Shown in pieces: positions 59,201 to 64,000 of a stretch of DNA of 64,000 nt; within the stretch, counting starts at the first letter, position 1, and every line of letters begins with the position of its first letter. Source of the stretch: Osedax fenrisi. Lineage: Eukaryota; Annelida; Polychaeta; Sabellida; Siboglinidae. A program made the translations under genes and the position numbers. A model generated the notes under the pieces. It worked only from the letters and a program-made list of their open reading frames with translations. It ran no database searches and was not told the origin of the DNA. The stretch lies in contig OZ025243.1 of the NCBI GenBank assembly GCA_964019155.1, positions 40,528,679-40,592,678 of the forward strand, read 5' to 3'.

Positions 59201-61969
59201 ACCTTGTAGACGATATTCGAGATTAACGCTACAAGTAAAACTAAGGCTTTCCACATGATGAAATCTAAGAGGGAAAAGGACACATTCGCCATAGAAAGGA
59301 CATTGATAAAGAAAGAACTTGTAAGAAATACCAACGATTACGATTGTAGTAAAAGTGAAGGTCGTGAAAGAATTATTTGTAGCGAAGACGAAGATGAAAT
59401 AAATGTAAGTTTACCACCGATAATAGATTATCTGATATCTTAGCTTAACATTTCATTGAAATTTGTGATATATTGCATATATATATATATATAGTAATTG
59501 ATTTAATAATCGATTTTATAAAAACGGTTAAAATGTTATAAAAATATCATATAAGGTCATTTTTTTTATAAATATTCATTTATCATCTCAGGTAGTATTA
59601 CATAATAGCACAACTATTTGAATAATATATATATATGTATATATAATTATTGTTATAAACCAATAGGAAGCATTCGCTACAATAGTTGCTCCAAAGGCGC
59701 CTGGTAAATCTTTCCAGGAAAAGCAGGCTGATAAAGTTGCTGAAAATAAAGTTTACATTAATTATAAACCTAAAGATTTTGATTCTGAAAAAGGGTTTGT
59801 ATTTATCTATCTATCTAATATATTGCCTTTGTAATATAATTATAATAATATAATATATTTATAGTAATAATATATATATATATAATGATCTTTTATATTT
59901 CTCTATATTATAAATATCTAAATTGTACAAATATATGAGAAAAAAAGCAAGAACCATGCATAACATATATGACCTCAACATATCTAATACCACCACCTAC
60001 TACTTATAATCATCGCAACCATTACTATCTTCTCCCATCCTCCTTTACTCCATCAACCTCCTATCCTCATTCTCATCACCAACATCACTAATTCCTCATA
60101 TCCACCACCTCACCAGTACTAACTCCTAATCTCCTCCTCCTTCTAATCACCAGCACCACCAAATCCTCATCATCTTCCTCCTCCTCCTCCTCCTCCTCAC
60201 CAGCACCACTAACTCAACCTCCACCACCTCACCAGTACCAACTCCTAATCTCCTCCTCCTTCTAATCACCAGCATCACTAACACCTCCCCACATTCCCCC
60301 TTAGACTAAGTTTAGGAAACAGTTTTGATAAAGATGCTTCCGGTGCCTCTCTAGACCTGGTGAACGATGACGGAACTAAGAAACTACAGAACCAAATGAA
60401 ATGGTAAATATCTTAGTGCATGTGTAGTACATACCAGCGAGCTCATTAGCTGTCAATACCCCAGCTCAATGTACAAAACTGTATTTATATTATTAAAAAG
60501 AGATTATTGTTAATTTTATTATTTTATATCAAATATTAGTAAACCTCAATATTTTACATTATATATAACAATTAGTTTATTAATATAACCTATTAATTCT
60601 TCGTACACCTTATTTAAGATAATTTTTTATAATTAATTATTTAGTTTTGTCATACTATATCACTCAGTATTCTTCATATACATTTAGATATGTGTATTCC
60701 GCTTACATTCGTATCACTATTACATTACAGGGATAGAAAAAAGAAGAAGTTCATCAACGAATCAGGGAGAGATAATGTTAAGAAGAGGGTGCTAACGGAG
60801 AGTGGAACCTGGATTAAAGCTTCTTATAAATCTAATCTGTTAGTGTTCGGTGGAAAGCAAATTAAGCACACCTCTATTGAAGTAGTGTTTATATCCACAT
60901 ATATACTACCTAGTAAGTACTTTGTAAAGCTGCTTTCACATCAACAAAAATAGCCTTATATTAAAAATAATCAGACAGTTTTACGGCTAAACTGATATTG
61001 TGCAGTTTGACTCATGTTTTATGCGTTCGTTTATATATGAATTACCTATTAATCTTTGCCCTATTAGGTAAATTTTATAAATTAAAACAAATAAAAATCG
61101 GGCCAATATCTATCCGTTTATTGGCACCTTAACACCGTATTGAGATCTACTTTTAATGCCTACAGATATAAAGAATGGCTGGATAAGAATAAAGTCGTGG
61201 AATTTGACGATCCAGAAGAACGGCCAATGTCATCCACGGATTACAGAAGTTAGTTGTTGTTAACTTAGGGTTCATTTTAATCAATAACATTAGCCTATTT
61301 TAATTGTGATTTGTTCTAGGATTTATATATTTTAAAATTATAATATTTTTATTTCCTAATGATTTTGTTGTCATTTAAAAATTATCCATTGTAAATATAT
61401 TATTTAATTTCATTACACTTTTATATATTTTTTCTGTTTATATTTATATAATTAAAATTTATATTTAGATAATAATTCTATAATCTTTCAAAATAGAGCG
61501 TGGCAGAGGTCGAGGTAGAGGAGGATCTAGTAGAGGTCAATCGAGTGGAGAATCTAGAAGTGATGCCGGAGAGAGAAGAGAGTCTAGAGAATCTTCAAGA
61601 GGAGGGAGAGGTTCTTCAAGGGGAGGAAGAGGTTCTTCAAGAGGAGATAGGGGTTCTTCAAGAGGAGATAGGGGTTCTTCAAGAGGATACAAAGGTAAAG
61701 ATTCATCAAGAATAGAAGGATATAGGGGTTCCTCAAGGGGAGGTAGAGATTCATCAAGAGGAGGAGGAAGGGGTTCCTCAAGGGGAGGTAGAGATTCCTC
61801 AAGAGGAGAAGGTGGAGCTTCGAGAGGAGGAAAGGCAAAGTCGGAATTGAGATCTAGAGATGAAATTATAAAGTCAAGAAAATCTAAAACTAAGGTACAA
61901 AACTTCCAGAAACATCAAAAAGAAAAGAGAATGAAGAGAACTGCAATTGCCGGAAAGAGAAGGAAATAA
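50256..61969 (+). CDS. DDX54: DDX54/Dbp10-type DEAD-box ATP-dependent RNA helicase
   Basis: A nucleolar helicase of large-subunit ribosome assembly (yeast Dbp10); in mammals also a nuclear-receptor co-regulator. Exons: 50256-50409, 50894-50964, 51296-51481, 52140-52189, 52607-52648, 53415-53606, 53984-54071, 54497-54628, 54984-55073, 55596-55716, 56450-56587, 57760-57848, 58436-58642, 59210-59404, 59667-59794, 60305-60403, 60731-60838, 61166-61248, 61497-61969; phases agree throughout. The signature [12 protein letters not shown] precedes the Q-motif [14 protein letters not shown]. The C-terminal family blocks [28 protein letters not shown] and [16 protein letters not shown] also match. With the candidate exon at 47540 the protein is about 930 residues, versus about 880 in human. 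It ends in a lysine-rich tail, stop TAA 61967-61969. Confidence 0.93.
50894..56587 (+). CDS. DDX54: DDX54 helicase core (RecA domains 1 and 2)
   Basis: All the DEAD-box motifs are intact. Q-motif PTPIQR (50894 exon); motif I ARTGSGKT and Ia PTRELALQ (51296 exon); LGGDR (52140 exon); ATPGRF, motif II VFDEADR and motif III SATLPR (53415 exon). In the second RecA domain: VLFVSTKHH (54497), [15 protein letters not shown] (54984), motif [12 protein letters not shown] (55596), and motif [13 protein letters not shown] split over the 55716/56450 junction. The exon-12 continuation [19 protein letters not shown] is a DDX54 signature. Every catalytic residue expected for ATP hydrolysis is present. Confidence 0.95.
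51721..51870. repeat. Inverted-repeat MITE
   Basis: The left arm AAATCTATAAGCCACGCCCC, TACAGCCCATGTTAAATCTC is mirrored at the right by GATTTAATATGTGCTGTA and GGAGGCTTGACTTATATCTC. CAGCTCAGCTGAAC is at the centre. Confidence 0.7.
55111..55220. repeat. MITE family C, copy 2
   Basis: TTAGTGATGCCGAGCCGACA, then ACTTTAGGTAACTGAGACTG, then TTTAGATTTTAGCATC, ending ACATCACTAG; same motif order as 15096-15309. Confidence 0.75.
56215..56449 (+). repeat. C/A-rich (ACCACC/ACTACT) minisatellite at the exon 56450 acceptor
   Basis: Units such as ACAACCACACCACCCCACTACTAT repeat (in degenerate form) right up to the acceptor CAACAG. The tract is G-free on the sense strand and probably doubles as the pyrimidine tract. 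Confidence 0.9.
57640..57759 (+). repeat. C/A-rich (CACACCCACATCAC) minisatellite at the exon 57760 acceptor
   Basis: Tandem CACACCCACATCACAGCCTC units run to the acceptor ACACAG. Confidence 0.9.
58684..58845. repeat. Inverted-repeat MITE after DDX54 exon 58642
   Basis: The left arm GCGGTACTACAAAAGTAGGC then GGGTTGAGAGC is mirrored by GCCTCTAAACCTGAGCCTAC then TTTTGTAGAACTGCAGCC. Confidence 0.8.
58850..58990 (+). repeat. Dispersed repeat D, copy 2
   Basis: GGTTTTTAGGTCAATG, TTTTCTTTCTTTCTTTAATC, ATTCTCAAAAAGCCTC in the order seen at 20575-20700. Confidence 0.5.
59985..60304 (+). repeat. C/T-rich (CTCCTC) minisatellite at the exon 60305 acceptor
   Basis: CTCCTC runs, plus a duplicated block (CTCACCAGTACTAACTCCTA at about 60110 and CTCACCAGTACCAACTCCTA at about 60225), lead to the acceptor CCCTTAG. 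Confidence 0.9.
60931..61135. repeat. MITE family B, copy 4
   Basis: GCTTTCACATCAACAAAAAT, AATCAGACAGTTTTACGGC, then TATATGAATTACCTATTAAT, also seen in the 13.9 kb copy. The inverted right end is AAGGTGCCAATAAACGG. Confidence 0.65.
61497..61969 (+). CDS. DDX54: DDX54 last exon: RGG/SSRG-repeat tail
   Basis: Joined in phase 1 to exon 61166-61248 (A/AG gives Lys). It encodes [19 protein letters not shown], then about ten imperfect repeats of [14 protein letters not shown] or SSRGGRD (61590-61820). A basic end follows with [18 protein letters not shown] and AGKRRK, which resembles the usual family terminus. The true frame is open for the whole exon; reading other frames gives misleading acidic or Leu-rich ORFs. 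The Arg-Gly/Ser-Arg repeats probably bind RNA; human DDX54 has a basic tail without so regular a repeat, as far as I recall. Confidence 0.9.
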
Positions 61970-64000
61970 ATTGTTTTATATTTGTTTATTTAATTCATAA
62001 AAATGAATTTCATATCGATAATAAATTATTATATAATAATAATTATCATTTAATAATCATAATTCTAATTATATTTTATTTTTAAACTAGTTAATAAATA
62101 CTACAAATTAAATTAAACATATTGTCAATATATATAGTTCTACATACATTTGTATACAAAAATCAGATGACATATTTTTGTAATTATAACTGATATTCTA
62201 TAATTGTAGTTATTATTTACTTATATAATTTAAATAATTGTATTAATAAATGGATCCTCATGAATTATATGTAAATTTAACAAATATATTAAGGAATGTT
62301 TCATATCAGATAAATTTTAAAATATATATATTGTTCAGAGTAAATTATAGTAACTTATTAATTATTCTTGTGAAAAGTTTGTCATGATCTTCTGTGAACG
62401 TAACTTCTTCCACATCTATCTAGAACATTTCTTATTACAGACATCAAAATATGTCAATTTCATCAATAAATGATATATTACTAATTTGTCGTACTCTAAA
62501 TAATGAGATGTGTTTCCTGCTTTATTGCCTTTACAAATATATTAGGAAGAGTTCACAAATTTACCTAAATACAAATAACTGTGTACGTAATCATAGAGAG
62601 ATGTTATCATTGGCTATTCACTTATTCCCAAGGATTCCATACTCTGTCTGCAGTATGTTTAAATTCGATGAAGTTACGGCATAGTGCTTTTGTTGATCTA
62701 TGTGCCTCTCAATTTGTTGTCAAGATAAATATTGGCTCTTGTTCATCTTACAATATTTCCTTGTTTGGCGTTTAAGACTCAAGATACCATAAGGATTATA
62801 TTGGTGGCATGAGTAATGTTGCATGACTACCACTAATAACTGTTAACTTATTTTGATTACTCCTATTCACTAATCTCTTTCTGATTATAAGTGATATTAT
62901 CCACGACATCTGCCATTGTTTATATTTCAGACATGGATTGTGAATATGTCCTATGGATATTGTCCATTATTAATGTATCTCCTTCTTTGATGAGTTAATC
63001 TAGTTTAGATTAGTCAATTTGATTTTCTATAAGAGTGTATATGACTTTCTATTCCTGAGTACAGTATGGCTGGAGATTAACTGTTGTACAAACGTTCTAT
63101 GTTATCGTTAAGTTCCAAGTTGTCTGGTTTGTATAAACATTTAAATATTCATTTCATAAATTTAATAGTGCCGATTAATCAGAAATAGGATTACCATATA
63201 ACTTCCTTTCTAGAATTTGTCTTTTTTAACTCATATTTTAAATATTATATTCTGGTTTTATATAAATACTTTTCTACATATATTTAACCCATTGTTGCTT
63301 TGCTGTATAATAAAGCCTGTACTCATGATTTGTGTATTGCCACATATTTATCTGATTATTCCTAATTTATTCTATGTTATGGAACATGTTTCTTTTTTTT
63401 CCACAAAGTTCCAATATATTATCAGTAATTGTTTTGCTAGTATATTTTATATATTAAATAGAATTTCAATCAACGTAGGTACGGATCTATTTCGCAAATA
63501 GGTATTAGAATATAATATTTATCTTTGCTACAATTAAAAGAAAACTATTAAAATATTAAAAATACATTCATTATTATGAATATATACGAAATATAAGACA
63601 ATTTCTAGAAATAAACTCTACATCTAAAGTATCACTACGGTATTCTGATTATAAACGCCTGTTTATTCTGCATTAACGTGATCGTGAAACTATTAACACT
63701 GACAGTGTAATATTTGTAGACAGTGTAATTTGCAAATTACGCCATGGCATGATTTTAAATCTTCAATCTAAAGGATTTTGTAATATGAGAAATCACTCGT
63801 ATTAACTTCGTTCATTTATAATTAAATCCTACTAACTAATTGATCTTAAATCTAAACTATATATTCCTACTACCAATGACATTAATTAGTCGACTAAATC
63901 ACTAGATGTATCCATAACAGTTTTTCAACATACAAATAAAACTACCTCATATTTACTCATACTCTGATTCCATATCGTACTATTCCACTTTCACTATAGT
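61970..64000. other. DDX54 3' flank, no gene recognised
   Basis: AATAAA-like strings overlap and follow the DDX54 stop (61965, 62018), then AT-rich sequence. From about 62380 the base composition is more even, and short ORFs occur on both strands (for example 62451-62684). On the minus strand a string QQKHYAVTSSNLN (about 62690) hints at an old repeat protein, but no motif confirms it. I support no gene here. Confidence 0.4.

Noticed and set aside
61500..61838. Acidic plus-strand ORF and Leu-rich minus-strand ORF over the DDX54 tail
   Set aside because: The in-phase frame of the real exon is open across the same region and gives the RGG/SR tail with a family-like basic end.
62451..62775. A new small gene downstream of DDX54
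   Set aside because: Short overlapping ORFs on both strands, no start context, no domain and no neighbouring exons; possibly an old repeat.

Overview
The window is a strongly AT-rich piece of a eukaryotic, most likely invertebrate animal, nuclear genome. Its genes are cut into many short exons with GT..AG introns, and the introns are full of AT microsatellites, C/A-rich minisatellites and miniature transposons. No prokaryotic features, rRNA, intact tRNA or CRISPR were seen. A metazoan is inferred from three things: a TTC6-type giant TPR gene, a selenoprotein T gene with an in-frame TGA, and LINE, hAT, pogo/Tigger and piggyBac-like repeats. The phylum cannot be fixed from sequence reading alone.

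Layout: (1) 337-558, + strand: the terminal exon of an unrecognised gene. (2) About 2.3-35.5 kb, + strand: one large gene of about 36 exons encoding a TTC6-like protein. An N-terminal low-complexity, charged region (2296-11823) is followed by a long chain of TPR repeats (12926-35521); reading phase is continuous through the TPR part. (3) 37420-47188, - strand: a complete five-exon selenoprotein T (SELENOT) gene, about 198 residues with a CxxU motif. A TGA selenocysteine codon lies at 46697-46699. (4) 47540-61969, + strand: a DDX54/Dbp10-type DEAD-box helicase. Nineteen well-supported exons run from 50256 to 61969, ending in an RGG/SR-rich tail; a candidate first exon at 47540-47689 is divergent from SELENOT across about 350 bp. 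(5) 61970-64000: AT-rich sequence with no gene that can be supported.

Mobile DNA fills the introns. Two hAT-like elements have perfect 8-bp target duplications (37561-38799 and 48686-50144), and both hold nested insertions. There is a pogo/Tigger-like element with TA ends (25948-26773), two TTAA-bounded elements (15808-16424 and 22647-23770), a 620-bp foldback element (47869-48491), a decayed LINE reverse transcriptase boxed inside inverted termini (43379-45812), a tRNA-headed SINE with three copies, and several MITE families.

The most unusual local structure is at 29.4-30.2 kb. The 3' splice site and first bases of a TTC6 exon have been amplified into 11 tandem copies. Similar C/A-rich arrays sit directly upstream of several other splice acceptors, while G/T-rich tracts follow several donors. 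The three recognised genes have unrelated housekeeping or cilium-related roles (ER redox selenoprotein, nucleolar helicase, TPR scaffold). No pathway linking them is evident.
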